From Leptospira kobayashii (GTDB taxonomy: Bacteria; Spirochaetota; Leptospiria; Leptospirales; Leptospiraceae), in the NCBI RefSeq assembly GCF_003114835.2, contig NZ_AP025028.1, positions 310,001 through 374,000 on the forward strand: a DNA stretch of 64,000 nt, read 5' to 3'. This document shows, in pieces, positions 53,938 to 64,000 of the stretch. The notes under the pieces were generated by a model. That model did no database searches. It saw only the letters and a program-made list of their open reading frames with translations, and was not told where the DNA came from. Each line of letters starts with the position of its first letter. Positions within the stretch are counted from its first letter, which is position 1. The position numbers were made by a program, and so were the translations under genes.

Positions 53938-55875
53938 TTAAAATGCTTCTCCTTCTACGGGAGCTTCCTCTTCCATCGGTTTGACTCTGGTTCTATCCTG
54001 TCTCGGATAAGATCCCGGAGGGAATGCTGCTTTGAAAATTTCCCTTGCGGCCGGTGCCGCGGATGCCGCACCACCTACGCCATATTCTACGAAGGCGGCA
54101 ACCAGGATTTGTTTTTCCGGAGGTGCATTGAACGGTGCATAGCCGATAAACCAAGCATGGTTGGAGGAGGATGCTCCTCTTCTTCTGGTTTGAGCTGTTC
54201 CCGTTTTACCCGCGATTTCCGGTAAATTCGGTGAGTTCAATACTCCCGAAGCGGTTCCCGAATAACCGACCAGATAGAGTCCTTCCTTCACTGCTTCCAC
54301 AGTAGAACGTTTGAGAGGAATGTCCCTTAGGATGGTAGGTTCCGTTTTTTGTATGATTGAATTGTCCAGAGGACTTCTGATTTCCGAAATCACAAAAGGT
54401 TTGTAAATTTTTCCGTTGTTGATGATTGCCATATAGAATAAGGCCATCTCCAACGGAGTTACGGAAAGAAATCCCTGGCCGATGGACAAGTTTACAGTAT
54501 CTCCATCGAACCATTTGTTTCCATAGGTTCTTTTTTTCCATTCTGAACTAGGAATAAAACCGGTTACTTCACCCGGTAGATCGATACCGGTTCTTTTGTC
54601 TAGACCAAATAACCTGGAGTAGGCGAGAATCGGTTCCGCACCCAGTTTATAACCCAATTGGTAAAAATACACCGAATTGGATTTTTCGATTGCTTGCGCC
54701 AAGTTCAATTCGCCGTGATTTTTTTTATCCCAATTATAAAATACCTGGTCGGGGACACCTTTGAAGGTGGATTTTAAAGTGAAATTGGCAGGGCAGGAAA
54801 ACGTTTGTTTCGGATCAAAATTGATTTTATGTTCGCTCTCCATTGCCGCAAGAGCAACTAACACTTTATATGTGGAGGCAGGCGGAAATTTGGATTGAAT
54901 GGCCAAGTTTAAAAAAGCACCATTATTTGTAACGCGTGCGAAATGATTGGCGCGGTCTTGTTTGTTTTTTCCGGAAAGAATATTCGGATCGTACGACGGA
55001 TTTGACGCCATCGCAAGCACTTCCCCCGTTGTAGGCCGAAGAGCGAAAACCGTTCCGCGCACTCCTTTGAGCGCTTTGTAAGCGGCGATCTGCATATCCC
55101 GATCAATGGTTAGAATCAGGTTGTTGCCGGGAACGGAATGTTCGATGACTCTTTCTTCTTCTATATTTCCTTCCGTATTTCTTTTTTGAATTCGAAATCC
55201 GTCCTGTCCGCGAAGTATCGTATCATAAAGAGATTCGATTCCTCCTTTTCCCACCAATTGATAGGATTTGATTTCTTTTTCCTGGATATCGTTCGTTGTA
55301 GGTTTTCCCACATAACCGGAAACATGCGCAAGTGCAGGCCCCATATGATAAACGCGGGCTGGCGAAGAAACCAAATATACGTAACGATTGATATTATCCA
55401 GAACGAGGATTCTTTCCTGTTGTTCTCGGGAAATCCCTTCCAGAAGCACGAAAGGTTCTCTGGTTCGGATTTTTTTGATCAGCCGGTTTTCCTGGAGATC
55501 CTTTTCATAATAAGCAAGCGGGATCGAAAGGGATTCACAGAATCTGTATATGAATTCTTTGATTCGTTTCGGATCGTTTTTGAATAAACTTGTGTTTAAG
55601 ATCACATCCAAAGAGGCGGAATTGGATACGAGAGGTTGGGAAGTTTCGGGAGTGAGAAAATTCCTGTCGAAGATTTGACCTCTGTCTGCAGGAATGGATT
55701 CGCTTCTTCTTACAAATCTTTCCGCTTTGAGAGAGTTTTCACTTCCCTGAATGATTTGAAGATTGAACAGCTGAAGTATGTAAGAGGTGAGAGTGAATAC
55801 AATCAATCCTGTAAAAAAGTACAATCTTTTTCGAAAGGAGGTTTCTAATTTGAATTCGGATGCGGATTGACTCAT
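53938..55875 (-). CDS. mrdA: Penicillin-binding protein 2 (elongasome transpeptidase)
   Basis: 645 residues. N-terminal membrane anchor ([25 protein letters not shown]), pedestal domain with [22 protein letters not shown], then transpeptidase: SxxK in [13 protein letters not shown] in [18 protein letters not shown]. Linked to the mreD gene by a 4 bp overlap and followed by rodA. Cross-links peptidoglycan in cell elongation; here it likely supports the cylindrical body of the spirochaete. Confidence 0.94.
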   Translation of the reverse strand: MSQSASEFKLETSFRKRLYFFTGLIVFTLTSYILQLFNLQIIQGSENSLKAERFVRRSESIPADRGQIFDRNFLTPETSQPLVSNSASLDVILNTSLFKNDPKRIKEFIYRFCESLSIPLAYYEKDLQENRLIKKIRTREPFVLLEGISREQQERILVLDNINRYVYLVSSPARVYHMGPALAHVSGYVGKPTTNDIQEKEIKSYQLVGKGGIESLYDTILRGQDGFRIQKRNTEGNIEEERVIEHSVPGNNLILTIDRDMQIAAYKALKGVRGTVFALRPTTGEVLAMASNPSYDPNILSGKNKQDRANHFARVTNNGAFLNLAIQSKFPPASTYKVLVALAAMESEHKINFDPKQTFSCPANFTLKSTFKGVPDQVFYNWDKKNHGELNLAQAIEKSNSVYFYQLGYKLGAEPILAYSRLFGLDKRTGIDLPGEVTGFIPSSEWKKRTYGNKWFDGDTVNLSIGQGFLSVTPLEMALFYMAIINNGKIYKPFVISEIRSPLDNSIIQKTEPTILRDIPLKRSTVEAVKEGLYLVGYSGTASGVLNSPNLPEIAGKTGTAQTRRRGASSSNHAWFIGYAPFNAPPEKQILVAAFVEYGVGGAASAAPAAREIFKAAFPPGSYPRQDRTRVKPMEEEAPVEGEAF

Positions 55876-56387
55876 TGTCTTACCTCATCCGCTTCCAGTC
55901 GGAAGATCCAAGTCAGTAGGAAGAAAATCGCAGGACCGATGAACGCATTATAAAGCGAAACATATACAAACGAGTAACTGTGATTGGAATGAAAGAACAT
56001 CCAAAATAGAAAGTAAGTAATCACTCTGGACAAAAAGGTAAATCCCATCACATAGATCGTGATTGAAATATAATTTTCAGTATAAGCATTGCGTGTCACT
56101 TTGCCGATGACGTAACCTACGATCGCATAAGACAAAGAATGAAGTCCTATCTTGTAATAAACGGCATTGTCCGCGCCGATCTCTCCGCCTAACGAAGTAT
56201 CCGTGAGAAGTCCTCCGAAAAAACCGAGCCAGAGTCCGTACATTGCTCCTTTTCGGAAGGCAAAGAAGATCACAACGATGATCATAAAGTCGGGACGAAT
56301 CGCATTTCCCAATTCAAATATGTTAGACCCATTCAGGAAATGGGCGAGTAACATAGCTAGGAAGATGAATACTTTATCTAAAATCAT
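55872..56387 (-). CDS. mreD: MreD, rod-shape-determining membrane protein
   Basis: 171 residues with five to six hydrophobic segments. [39 protein letters not shown] matches MreD. Overlaps mreC and mrdA by 4 bp each. Scaffold between MreC and the synthetic enzymes. Confidence 0.88.
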   Translation of the reverse strand: MILDKVFIFLAMLLAHFLNGSNIFELGNAIRPDFMIIVVIFFAFRKGAMYGLWLGFFGGLLTDTSLGGEIGADNAVYYKIGLHSLSYAIVGYVIGKVTRNAYTENYISITIYVMGFTFLSRVITYFLFWMFFHSNHSYSFVYVSLYNAFIGPAIFFLLTWIFRLEADEVRQ

Positions 56388-57547
56388 GGTGTGCCCTCCG
56401 TTCCTGTTTCTGTATCAGGAGGATTTGTGATAACGGGTGGTGAAGAGTCATTACGGGTGTTCTGCGGTCTTTGTCCGGTTCCCGGCCCTTGCGGGAGATT
56501 TTGTTTGCGGGTATTGGTTTGAATTTTCCCCGAGCTGTCTTTTTCTCTCGGAAAGTCGATCTCTCCGAAATAAGGACCTTCGATTTGAATGGTTTTTTCC
56601 GCCGGCCATTCTTCCTTCCATTTTTCAGGAAGTTTTTTGATTACGATTACATTTAATAATTTATCGAACTCAACGAAGGGTCTCACATAAGCCGTCTTAA
56701 ACGATCCGTTGCGCGGTCCTTCTTCGATGATGATTCCTACGGGAGTGCCTTGCGGGAAAACTCCCGATCCGCCCGAACTGTAAACGGCTTTTCCGATTTT
56801 ACTGAATCCTTCCGTAAAAAATGCGCTTCCCGGAGTTGCTTGTACCGGTCCGCTAGGGAAAGAACCGATCGCTTTCGGATCGATTACGATTCCCGAATCG
56901 ATATAGTCTAACAAAACATCTGTTCCGCGACCACTGTTTCCGTTGAGAGAAGCCCAAAGATTGGTTCCGGGAACAGCCACTCCCATGGAAAAATTGGAAT
57001 TGATGAGCGGTTGCACCACCGAGGAACCTTTGGAAACGGCGATGATTTTTCCTACCAGTGCTTCCGCAAATTTCCCTTTTTCGTCTAACGCTCGTGCTAC
57101 GACAGGCATGTAAGGTTTGATTCCGGATTCGCTACCTTTATTGATAATGATGGTTCTGTAAATTGCATTGAGACGAACGCTTAAAACCTCCGCCCGAACG
57201 GAAGGGTAATCGTTTCTAAGAGGGAAGTTCAATTCCTGTCTCAGGATCGCATTTTCAGCCTTGAGGCGTTCTACGTCTTTGGAAAGTTGTCTGTATTCTT
57301 CCATTACGTTCAAACAAGAGTCTCTCTCTTCTCTTACTCTTTCGAAGGATTCCAGTTTATTATAGGAGCTTTTGATCAAACTTCCGAAGGAGTCGAAGGA
57401 TCCTGAGAAAAAGTCACCTACTCCTTGAAAGCTGGCGATCCCTCTGACCATGAAATTTCCATTCCAGATCAGGGAGGTGAAGGAGAATAAAATGATAAAA
57501 CCCACAGACAGGGCTTCTCCGTTGCGGCTAAATCGGTTCCAAATCAT
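56384..57547 (-). CDS. mreC: MreC, rod-shape-determining protein
   Basis: 387 residues. One N-terminal membrane helix ([18 protein letters not shown]), a coiled coil ([45 protein letters not shown]), and the beta-domain with [46 protein letters not shown] long disordered Pro/Thr/Asn-rich tail (last 75 residues) is an extension beyond usual MreC. First gene of the run; no mreB precedes it. SD is poor. Confidence 0.9.
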   Translation of the reverse strand: MIWNRFSRNGEALSVGFIILFSFTSLIWNGNFMVRGIASFQGVGDFFSGSFDSFGSLIKSSYNKLESFERVREERDSCLNVMEEYRQLSKDVERLKAENAILRQELNFPLRNDYPSVRAEVLSVRLNAIYRTIIINKGSESGIKPYMPVVARALDEKGKFAEALVGKIIAVSKGSSVVQPLINSNFSMGVAVPGTNLWASLNGNSGRGTDVLLDYIDSGIVIDPKAIGSFPSGPVQATPGSAFFTEGFSKIGKAVYSSGGSGVFPQGTPVGIIIEEGPRNGSFKTAYVRPFVEFDKLLNVIVIKKLPEKWKEEWPAEKTIQIEGPYFGEIDFPREKDSSGKIQTNTRKQNLPQGPGTGQRPQNTRNDSSPPVITNPPDTETGTEGTP

Positions 57548-57845
57548 CTGGTATTAATACTATGTCACATGAAATAGAAGGGAAGGAATATTTCAAGTCG
57601 GTTATCTTTCGGGACGGTTTTTGGAGGGAAAATAGAAGGGCTGAAAAGACCGGTAGGATAAGGGTGAGATTTCCTACGGCTACTCATCGGAGTCGGTGTT
57701 TATCCCAGCTGGAAAAAACAGTTGCAACAAACAACAGTTAAGTATAGAAAAAGACGCTAGCAATTTATTTCATTAAAAATTTACCTACTTTACTGGATTA
57801 CTTTCGTCTGTTATTGTTCAGGAGCGAAAAGGCAAATCAACTGGC
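57548..57845. other. 298 bp divergent intergenic region
   Basis: Control region between mreC (minus) and the sensor kinase (plus). It starts with tactatgtcacat, a 12-mer also present in both dispersed elements (about 7964-7975 and 15947-15958). No ORF or convincing palindrome seen. Confidence 0.45.
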
Positions 57846-60800
57846 ATGCACACTGCGATCAATTGGCTCGAATCCATATTTAACTCGATTCCCTTACCTT
57901 TTTTGGAGGTTTGGGGCAGATTTGGGTATATTTTAGGAATTTTCATTATGATTGCCGCATTTGGCGGTTTCACCTTTCGTCCTGGGGGAAGATGGGGATT
58001 CGGAAGGGAAAGGCAAGCCTGGGATGAAAGAGCCGTCCTTAGCATCGTTTTTACCTTTATCCTGATTTTCGTTACCGGATTTCTCGGTTCCTTTATCGTT
58101 CTTGTTCCGGGAGCCCAAACTTTCGAATCCCTCAAGGATCTATCCGTATTTCTCTGCATTGTCTTATTCGGATACCCCGCATTGATTGCAGTGCCGTTTG
58201 CCTATGGGCTTTCCGATCTGATCGAGGGAGTTCCGCCTGAGTTTTTGGGAGATTGGATTTTAGGCTATTTCATCAATCCTTCCTGCTTTTGGGTCGCCTA
58301 TCAGGTAATCGGAAGAGACCCGGATTTTCGAAAAATCAAAACCTGGATAAAGTATATTCTTTTTGTTTTTGTTTTTCTTACAATCGAACCGGTTCTTTGG
58401 GGTTATCTCTGTTCCGAACAATTTACATCGGAAATTTCCTATCGCAATATAACACCTGCTTTGTTTTTTACGACAGCCATCACTTGGGCGATTGCACCCT
58501 TTGCAATGTTAGTTGCTTTCCCTTTGGCAAAAAGATACGGGATGTTCTGGGCGGAGATTCCCGGCCATGTAAAAGAACTGCTGATCAGTTATAAAGAATG
58601 GGTTTGGGAAAGCGGTATAGGCGAGGTTTTAAAAGATATAAACCGGAATGAACAAGGAAGAATGCCCATCCGCATTTTTCTTGTTACACCTTTCATTGTT
58701 TTGGTTCTGGTGATGGTGGCAACAACGGCTTATTTGACTTTGACCAGTTCGCAAACTGCCGCGGACAAACTTGCCTGCCGTCTCCATGAAGAAATTTCAG
58801 ATCACATTCGTCTTCGTTTGGACAATTATTTAAACAAACCGGAATGGAAAAACGAGATTCCAAATCAGAATGATATCAACCGTTTGCTTTGGAAAACAAG
58901 CATTTCGGAAAATGGACGCGCTTTTATCATCAATCGGTCGGGTATGTTGATCGCTTCTTCGCGGGAAGTGATTCAAAATACGGATCAACCTGTTCCCGCG
59001 GCGAATAGCGGGGATTTGGTCATTCGGAATGCGGTTCGGAATTTAAATCATAACTTCGGGAACTTGATTCTGTTGGAAAATACCCACCAATTCCGGTTTG
59101 ATATAGTTACCGCAAAACCCCTTTCCAAGGAAACATGGCTTACTCAAGTATCCCCTTACAAGGATGTAACTAAGAACATAGACTGGCTTGTAGTCACTGC
59201 GATGCCGGCGGCCTATTATCTGGAAGGAGTTCGTGCAGGTAACAGCCAGTCGGCGATGGTATTCGCGATTGCTTTGACTTTATCCCTGCTTGTTGCAGTC
59301 ATTCTTGCGGGAATTGTTGCGACGCCGATCCAAAGGATTGCAAGTGCGAGCCAGGCAATCGCATTGGGAGATCTGAGCCAAAGGGTTCCTCCTAGCCGTT
59401 TGGAAGAGTTAGGTGCTCTTTCCTCTTCTTTCAATCATATGGCGGAACAACTTCATGAATCGTTTCATAGAACCAAAACGAGTGAAGAAAGGTTCCGCAA
59501 ATTTGCAGAGAATGTGCAGGAAGTTTTTTGGATCACTACAATTGATAAAAAACAGTTATTGTACATCAACCAAGCTTACGAAAAAGTTTGGGGAAGGACT
59601 TGCGAAAGTCTTTATGCGGATCCTCACACATGGTTGGATGCAATTCATCCGGAAGACAGGGAGAAGGCTAGAAAGGCAAGCGCATCGCAAGGGATCGGAG
59701 TTTATAATCAGGAATACCGTATCCTTAGACCTGACGGAGAGATCCGTTGGATTCAAGACAATGGTTTTGCCATTCAGAATGAAGACGGTCTTTTTGATAA
59801 CGTCATCGGTGTTGCCCGTGATATTACGGAACAAAAAAAATCGGAAGAAGCACTTCTCTCCAGCCAAAGAAAATTTCGTGATCTGGTAGATACTACTCCC
59901 GGAATCGTTTGGGAAGCGGATGCGGTTACTTTTACGTTTACGTTCGTAAGTCAGCAAGTGGAAAATATGTTAGGTTATACCGTAGAAGAATGGAAAGAAC
60001 CCGGATTTTGGGCAAATCATTTGCACCCTGATGATCGGGAAAGGGCGGTGGAATATTGTGTTTCCTGCACAGGTCGTTTGGAAGCGCATGATTTCGAATA
60101 CAGATTTATTTGTAAAGACGGTAGAGTTGTTTGGCTTCATGATTTGGTAAAGGTAATTTCATCCGATGGAAAAGCAGAATGGCTTCGCGGAGTTATGGTG
60201 GATGTTACGGAAAGAAAACATATCGAGGAAGCCATACTCGACTTGAATGCCAATCTGGAACGAAAGATCGAAATCAGAACGGAAGAACTTAAAAAATCGA
60301 ACGAAGATTTGGTACTTTCGATTCAAGATCAAAAAAGAGTGATGAAAGAATTGGAAGAAACCCAAGATCAGCTCTTATTATCGGAAAAGCTTGCAGCCTT
60401 AGGACAGTTAGCTGCCGGAATGACTCATGAATTGAACACTCCTTTGGGGGCGATTGTTTCTTCTAATCGGGCGATACTGGGAATCTTGAATAATGAACTG
60501 AAAGACATCCCCGATTTTCTATCAGGTCTGAATGAAGAAGACTCCAAAAAATTCAAAGTGATTCTTGCGGAAAGTTTAAAAGATGCTACTATTTCAGAAA
60601 GCCTACCCAATCGAGCGATCAAAAAACAATTCATACAATCTTTCAAATCGGCAGGAATAAAAAATTACGATAATCTTGCGGATACCGTGATGGATCTTGG
60701 TGTTTACCGTTTAGGTGAAGAATTGACAGAGCTTTTGAATACGGAAAAGAATCTGGAAATCCTAAAAGCCGTTTCTTCTTTGTCGACGATTGTTCGTTTA

Positions 60801-61346
60801 AGCAATGTTATCTCTGTTGCGACCGGGAAAGCATCCCATGTCGTGGAAGCTTTGAAAAATTATTTGAATCCCGATGGCAATGCCAAAGAAGAAGAGATTA
60901 CTTCGGTAGATATCATCAGCGAGATTGAATCGATCCTCACTCTTTATCACGGTAAAATCAAATACGGAGTGGAAGTGGTTAAAAACTTTCTGGCAACGGA
61001 TCGATGTATGGGTAATGGAAATAAATTGAATCAAGTGTGGATTAATTTATTAAATAATGGTTTGCAGTCTATGAATTACGAGGGCAGACTGGAAATTCGC
61101 GTTGAAAAACAGGATTCTTGGATTGTAACTTCCTTCATTGATTCGGGAACGGGGATTGCAGATGAGATCAAAGATAAAATCTTTGAACCGTTTTTTACCA
61201 CCAAAAAACACGGAGAAGGAATCGGACTAGGATTGGATATTTCAAAGAAGATTGTTGAGAAGCTAGGCGGGAAAATCGAATTTGAAAGTTCTCCCGGTAG
61301 AACAAAATTCAGTGTTTTTCTGAAATCCGCCTCGTCATCTATTTAA
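57846..61346 (+). CDS. Large membrane sensor kinase: MASE-like / extracellular sensor / HAMP / PAS-PAS / HATPase
   Basis: 1166 residues. Residues 1-240: five to six membrane helices, MASE-like, unclassified. About 275-300 and 460-485: two helices flanking an extracellular Cache-like segment ([36 protein letters not shown]). HAMP about 485-540 ([38 protein letters not shown]). PAS about 555-670 and 680-800, then coiled coil. H861 in [22 protein letters not shown]; about 100 extra residues separate it from the second DHp helix ([11 protein letters not shown]). HATPase with [50 protein letters not shown]. The response regulator follows by 11 bp. SD is unclear. Confidence 0.92.
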   Translation: MHTAINWLESIFNSIPLPFLEVWGRFGYILGIFIMIAAFGGFTFRPGGRWGFGRERQAWDERAVLSIVFTFILIFVTGFLGSFIVLVPGAQTFESLKDLSVFLCIVLFGYPALIAVPFAYGLSDLIEGVPPEFLGDWILGYFINPSCFWVAYQVIGRDPDFRKIKTWIKYILFVFVFLTIEPVLWGYLCSEQFTSEISYRNITPALFFTTAITWAIAPFAMLVAFPLAKRYGMFWAEIPGHVKELLISYKEWVWESGIGEVLKDINRNEQGRMPIRIFLVTPFIVLVLVMVATTAYLTLTSSQTAADKLACRLHEEISDHIRLRLDNYLNKPEWKNEIPNQNDINRLLWKTSISENGRAFIINRSGMLIASSREVIQNTDQPVPAANSGDLVIRNAVRNLNHNFGNLILLENTHQFRFDIVTAKPLSKETWLTQVSPYKDVTKNIDWLVVTAMPAAYYLEGVRAGNSQSAMVFAIALTLSLLVAVILAGIVATPIQRIASASQAIALGDLSQRVPPSRLEELGALSSSFNHMAEQLHESFHRTKTSEERFRKFAENVQEVFWITTIDKKQLLYINQAYEKVWGRTCESLYADPHTWLDAIHPEDREKARKASASQGIGVYNQEYRILRPDGEIRWIQDNGFAIQNEDGLFDNVIGVARDITEQKKSEEALLSSQRKFRDLVDTTPGIVWEADAVTFTFTFVSQQVENMLGYTVEEWKEPGFWANHLHPDDRERAVEYCVSCTGRLEAHDFEYRFICKDGRVVWLHDLVKVISSDGKAEWLRGVMVDVTERKHIEEAILDLNANLERKIEIRTEELKKSNEDLVLSIQDQKRVMKELEETQDQLLLSEKLAALGQLAAGMTHELNTPLGAIVSSNRAILGILNNELKDIPDFLSGLNEEDSKKFKVILAESLKDATISESLPNRAIKKQFIQSFKSAGIKNYDNLADTVMDLGVYRLGEELTELLNTEKNLEILKAVSSLSTIVRLSNVISVATGKASHVVEALKNYLNPDGNAKEEEITSVDIISEIESILTLYHGKIKYGVEVVKNFLATDRCMGNGNKLNQVWINLLNNGLQSMNYEGRLEIRVEKQDSWIVTSFIDSGTGIADEIKDKIFEPFFTTKKHGEGIGLGLDISKKIVEKLGGKIEFESSPGRTKFSVFLKSASSSI

Positions 61347-61357
61347 AAGGACTTTTA

Positions 61358-61765
61358 TTGATGGATACTACTTTAGAACAAAGTGCGATTCTATGTGTTG
61401 ATGATGAGCCCATCATTCTGATTGCACTGAAACAAGAGTTAAAGAAACAATTCGGAAATGAGTTTCAATACGAAGTTGCGCTCAACGCAAGTGAAGCTTT
61501 AACCGTTATAGATGAGTTAGTCGGCACCGGTGTGAATGTGATTTTGATTTTGTCAGATTGGCTTATGCCCGGCATCAAAGGGGATGAGTTTTTGATTTCC
61601 ATTCACAAAAAGTATCCCGAGATTCAATCTATTATGATCACAGGTCATATCGATGAAGCCGCAGTAGCACGTGTGAAAAAGGAAGCAGGCACTTATGCAG
61701 TGTTACCAAAACCCTGGGATCCGGCTCAATTGATGGAAGCAGTGAGAGTTTGTTGCAATAAGTAA
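61358..61765 (+). CDS. Single-domain response regulator
   Basis: 135 residues; a receiver domain only: [18 protein letters not shown], phospho-acceptor D67 in [38 protein letters not shown] and the Lys in VLPKPWDP. No output domain, so CheY-like or a phosphorelay link. Eleven bp after the sensor kinase, its probable partner. Confidence 0.92.
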   Translation: MMDTTLEQSAILCVDDEPIILIALKQELKKQFGNEFQYEVALNASEALTVIDELVGTGVNVILILSDWLMPGIKGDEFLISIHKKYPEIQSIMITGHIDEAAVARVKKEAGTYAVLPKPWDPAQLMEAVRVCCNK

Positions 61766-61785
61766 GGTTTTATGTCTGTTAAAGT

Positions 61786-62412
61786 ATGGATTTGCGATTC
61801 AATTTACATTCCGTTTTAACCGGTTTGGTAAGATCCGTTCCATATATCGCATTAGTTTTCATTCATTGTTCTTCCGTTCAAACCGTTTCCCCAGGTCTTT
61901 CTTCCGACTATGAAATTAAAAATCCGTTTATTGAAGAAGAGAAACAGAGTCTCAGTTTAAAACATCGCTGCCGGGTCTATCGGATTTTAACAACGGAACA
62001 ATTCGATCTTATCCTCCGGGATACTAAGAATCAAACAGATCCCATCCTCGCGTCTAAGTTGAATTTGGATTTTTCAAAATATGTTTTCTTTCTTGTCATT
62101 GAATTCGAAAATCCCTATACCAAAAATCTTTTCGAACTTGGGGAAGTTTATTTGAATCATTCGATGGGAAAATTACTTATTTTTTATAATTACGATCATT
62201 CGGGAGAGAATGAAAAAAACAATAAGAATGATTTTTCCGCCGGCAAGTCCATGCAATATGAATATTTCAATCTTACACCCAAACAACCGGTCTTCGATCA
62301 GAACAGGAAAACAAGAAGATATATTTTACAGTTTGATAAAAATAAAATATTAGACCGGCCTAACTATCTCGACTTGAAAATGGCAAAAGACAAAATTAGA
62401 TTTCAATTTTGA
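61786..62412 (+). CDS. Hypothetical lipoprotein
   Basis: 208 residues. Signal peptide with lipobox-like VFIHC followed by SSVQTV. Mature part: LKHRCRVYRILTTEQFDLILRDTKNQTDP, LNLDFSKYVFFLVIEFENPYTKNLFELGEVYLNHS and a basic C-terminus. Not recognised. Downstream of the two-component pair by 20 bp on the same strand, so it may be a target or accessory sensor component. Confidence 0.7.
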   Translation: MDLRFNLHSVLTGLVRSVPYIALVFIHCSSVQTVSPGLSSDYEIKNPFIEEEKQSLSLKHRCRVYRILTTEQFDLILRDTKNQTDPILASKLNLDFSKYVFFLVIEFENPYTKNLFELGEVYLNHSMGKLLIFYNYDHSGENEKNNKNDFSAGKSMQYEYFNLTPKQPVFDQNRKTRRYILQFDKNKILDRPNYLDLKMAKDKIRFQF

Positions 62413-62657
62413 TCCGTTGTCGTGATTTGGTTTTCTTCGGTCATAGCAATGGATACGAATTCCACCAAACCTACGTTTGTTTTTATGCGACTGTCTTCTT
62501 TCACGGAAGGTTTTTTCCCATTTGCGAAACGCGAGAGGAATATTTCCGGATCGGATTTCTGCCAGATGGCTTTGTTTGAATAACATAACGAAGACCTTAC
62601 TATTTTTGGGCAGTTAGATTCGGATCCGGCAATCCCGATTCTACTGAGAAATGACAA
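62403..62657 (-). CDS. Possible small protein (weak support)
   Basis: An 84-codon frame whose C-terminal 50 residues (SDPEIFLSRFANGKKPSVKEDSRIKTNVGLVEFVSIAMTEEN) look protein-like in composition, whereas the N-terminal part does not and no SD is visible at the ATG. It may be a 5'-degraded gene or a chance frame. Its stop overlaps the lipoprotein gene's 3' end by 10 bp. Confidence 0.3.
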   Translation of the reverse strand: MSFLSRIGIAGSESNCPKIVRSSLCYSNKAIWQKSDPEIFLSRFANGKKPSVKEDSRIKTNVGLVEFVSIAMTEENQITTTDQN

Positions 62658-62845
62658 AACCGCCGGCTAAAAGCCATCGTTTTCCGGGAATTTAACCTCA
62701 AACAATCCAATATTTAAAATTTATTATAAATCAAATAAAAAGCCATTTGCATTTATGGAAAAAAGCGAAGGTAATTTGCTATAGATACTCAGTCTAAGAA
62801 GATCATAGATGAAGATTTTGCAAGTGATACATAAAGGATGAAAGA
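62413..62845. other. 433 bp region with no firmly supported gene
   Basis: Contains the possible minus-strand frame at 62403-62657 and an AT-rich stretch (62695-62760) before the small charged protein. AAAGGATGAAAGATTG at 62832-62847 provides the SD and TTG start of that gene. Confidence 0.4.
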
Positions 62846-63031
62846 TTGGCCAAAAATAACTATTCGTTTGAAAAACGTCAGAAAGATATAGCTAAGAAGA
62901 AGAAACAGGAAGAAAAACGTCAAAAAAAGTTAAATAAACCTGCGACTCCGGGGGAAGAAAATCCCGAAACAACTTCGGAAGTTTCTGAAAATCCGGGAAC
63001 CGAAGAAAAAACAACGGAAGAAACTCCTTAA
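62846..63031 (+). CDS. Small highly charged protein
   Basis: 61 residues, TTG start with AAGGA at suitable spacing. NNYSFEKRQKDIAKKKKQEEKRQKKLNK at the start is a widespread short pattern in bacterial small proteins of unknown role, followed by an acidic Pro/Thr/Glu-rich tail, probably disordered. The strong N-terminal basic/acidic split suggests nucleic acid or ribosome association; this is inference. Confidence 0.7.
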   Translation: MAKNNYSFEKRQKDIAKKKKQEEKRQKKLNKPATPGEENPETTSEVSENPGTEEKTTEETP

Positions 63032-63237
63032 TTGCTCTCAGTCTAATTTCTGTTTCCGGAATCTTCCTGGGATTCCGACCGGGTTATGTATTTCTGGAGT
63101 ACCCCGTCCAGATTACATGGAAAAATGTAATGATTACCAAACTGGTTCCGATTGCATGAAACGTTCTGCAAGTCGGGTTGCGGTGTTGGGTCAGATAAAA
63201 TAGATTAAAATCGGAAAACTTTTCGAGCTTATGTTCG

Positions 63238-64000
63238 TTAGCTGACGTTAGATACCTCTTTGTTTCTTTTGATCAGAATTGCGGTAAAGATACCTGCTGT
63301 TTTAAACATAAATATACTGTAAACCGCCGCAGGTAACGCGAGTTCATAAGAACCCAAAAGAGAAATAGCTACATAGACGGCAAGAGTTCCGTTATGAATT
63401 CCCACTTCCATGGAAATCGCGATGGCTTCCTTGTCCCTTACTTTTGCCAACAAAGGAAGAATGTATCCGGTTGCCAGACTTAGAATATTAAATAGGTAAA
63501 CCGGTATGCCCACTTGGATCAATGCGTCCACAATCCTATGTTTTTCTTTTGCAATCGTAGCGGCAATGATCACGAACAAAAATATAAAAGAAAAAATCCG
63601 AACAGGTTTGTCCATTTTTTCCGCAAAGTTGGGAAAGTGTTTTTTTCCGAACATTCCGAATACAACCGGAATCAAAATAATAAAAAATACTTCGATCGTT
63701 TTTTGGAACTGAAGTCCTATCGATTGATTTCCATCCGAAAAATAACTAATGGAAAAGTTGACAATCAAAGGAAGAGTGACTGCGGCAAGTACGCTATTAA
63801 CTGCCGTTAGTGTGAGGTTGAGTGCTACATCACCTTTGGCGAAATGGGAAAAAAGATTGGCCGCGACTCCCCCGGGGCTTGCGGCAAGAATCATAACCCC
63901 GATCGAGAGTTCCGGAGATAATCCGAAAGCATGACAGATACCAAGGCCGAATAAAGGTAGAAGAAACATTTGGCAAACCAAACCGATCACTACCGATTTA
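63238..64000 (-). CDS. Bile acid:sodium symporter (BASS) family transporter, 5' truncated by window
   Basis: The frame is open to base 64000, so the N-terminus lies beyond the window; 254 residues are visible and the family is usually 290-330. About seven to eight membrane helices. GVMILAASPGGVAANLFSHFAKGDVALNLTLTAVNSVLAAVTLPLI is the BASS core, and ISMEVGIHNGTLAVYVAISLLGS carries the second conserved half. Sodium-coupled uptake of an organic anion; substrate unknown. Confidence 0.9.
   Translation of the reverse strand, partial: KSVVIGLVCQMFLLPLFGLGICHAFGLSPELSIGVMILAASPGGVAANLFSHFAKGDVALNLTLTAVNSVLAAVTLPLIVNFSISYFSDGNQSIGLQFQKTIEVFFIILIPVVFGMFGKKHFPNFAEKMDKPVRIFSFIFLFVIIAATIAKEKHRIVDALIQVGIPVYLFNILSLATGYILPLLAKVRDKEAIAISMEVGIHNGTLAVYVAISLLGSYELALPAAVYSIFMFKTAGIFTAILIKRNKEVSNVS

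Noticed and set aside
63051..63080. Stem-loop CGGAATC/GATTCCG as a terminator for the small charged gene
   Set aside because: Short stem and no T run; too weak to call.
1..64000. tRNA, rRNA, CRISPR arrays, insertion sequences or prophage genes
   Set aside because: Looked for on both strands. No cloverleaf-like segment, regularly spaced direct repeats, transposase motifs or phage structural genes were seen by eye; a tRNA/Rfam scan would be decisive.

Overview
The window looks like chromosomal DNA of a spirochaete of the family Leptospiraceae, most probably a saprophytic-type Leptospira. The reasons are moderate-to-low GC, spirochaete-style lipoprotein signal peptides (several different lipoboxes ending in Cys), a DUF1574/MBOAT pair, a 7TMR-DISM histidine kinase, many multidomain sensor kinases, and several proteins that resemble only Leptospira-type hypotheticals. 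This is an inference from gene content; no rRNA or tRNA gene is present to confirm it. Genes are densely packed, with many 1-4 bp overlaps within operons and several convergent 3' overlaps. I see no transposase, prophage, CRISPR array or tRNA.

Layout. 1-4.5 kb: the end of an AcrB-type RND exporter gene plus its TolC-type lipoprotein. 4.6-6 kb: a lipoprotein made of seven SBBP beta-propeller repeats. 6.4-7.8 kb: an arsenosugar-type pair (AhpD-like protein + radical SAM ArsS) behind a clear sigma70 promoter. 7.8-16.1 kb: a block bounded by two inverted copies of a dispersed non-coding element. It holds a redox-disulfide mini-protein, a PTPS-like protein lacking the usual Cys, a receiver-PAS-PAS-kinase, a PEBP protein, an aldo/keto reductase, a nucleotide-transporter-like MFS protein and a membrane/ferredoxin/adenylate-cyclase fusion. 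16.1-20.4 kb: two minus-strand operons, SRPBCC-MarR-VOC and ClC channel-CMD-SRPBCC-unknown. 20.5-23.6 kb: a TetR (FabR/DesT-like) regulator divergent from a ferredoxin reductase-desaturase operon, with a matching palindrome in front of each transcript.

23.7-32.5 kb: an acyl-CoA dehydrogenase, a dienelactone-hydrolase lipoprotein and a CzcCBA/Cus-type metal efflux operon led by a small His/Cys-rich protein. 32.5-35 kb: a DUF1574 and MBOAT acyltransferase pair. 35-44.3 kb: acetoacetyl-CoA synthetase, a 7TMR-DISM kinase, cysteine synthase, a GlpT-type MFS carrier, a DJ-1/PfpI protein, a GH43-like propeller protein and pirin. 44.3-48.2 kb: a minus-strand run of thioesterase, NAD-epimerase, ManA, a J-domain protein and a secreted unknown. 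48.3-50.2 kb: a STAS antagonist, a secreted unknown and RibF. 50.1-57.5 kb: a seven-gene minus-strand run, mreC-mreD-mrdA-rodA followed by a coiled-coil protein with a CheW-like C-terminus, a DUF1003 protein and a membrane unknown; mreB is not next to mreC. 57.8-62.4 kb: a large sensor kinase, its response regulator and a lipoprotein. 62.8-64 kb: a small charged protein and the start-less end of a BASS-family transporter.

The most interesting points are the redox cyclase fusion, the two-operator desaturase switch, the inverted pair of G-quadruplex-capable elements, the CheW-like protein in the cell-elongation operon, the PTPS-like protein without its catalytic Cys, and the metal-efflux leader gene with its adjacent palindrome. 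Most starts were chosen from visible Shine-Dalgarno sequences; where these are weak the entry says so.
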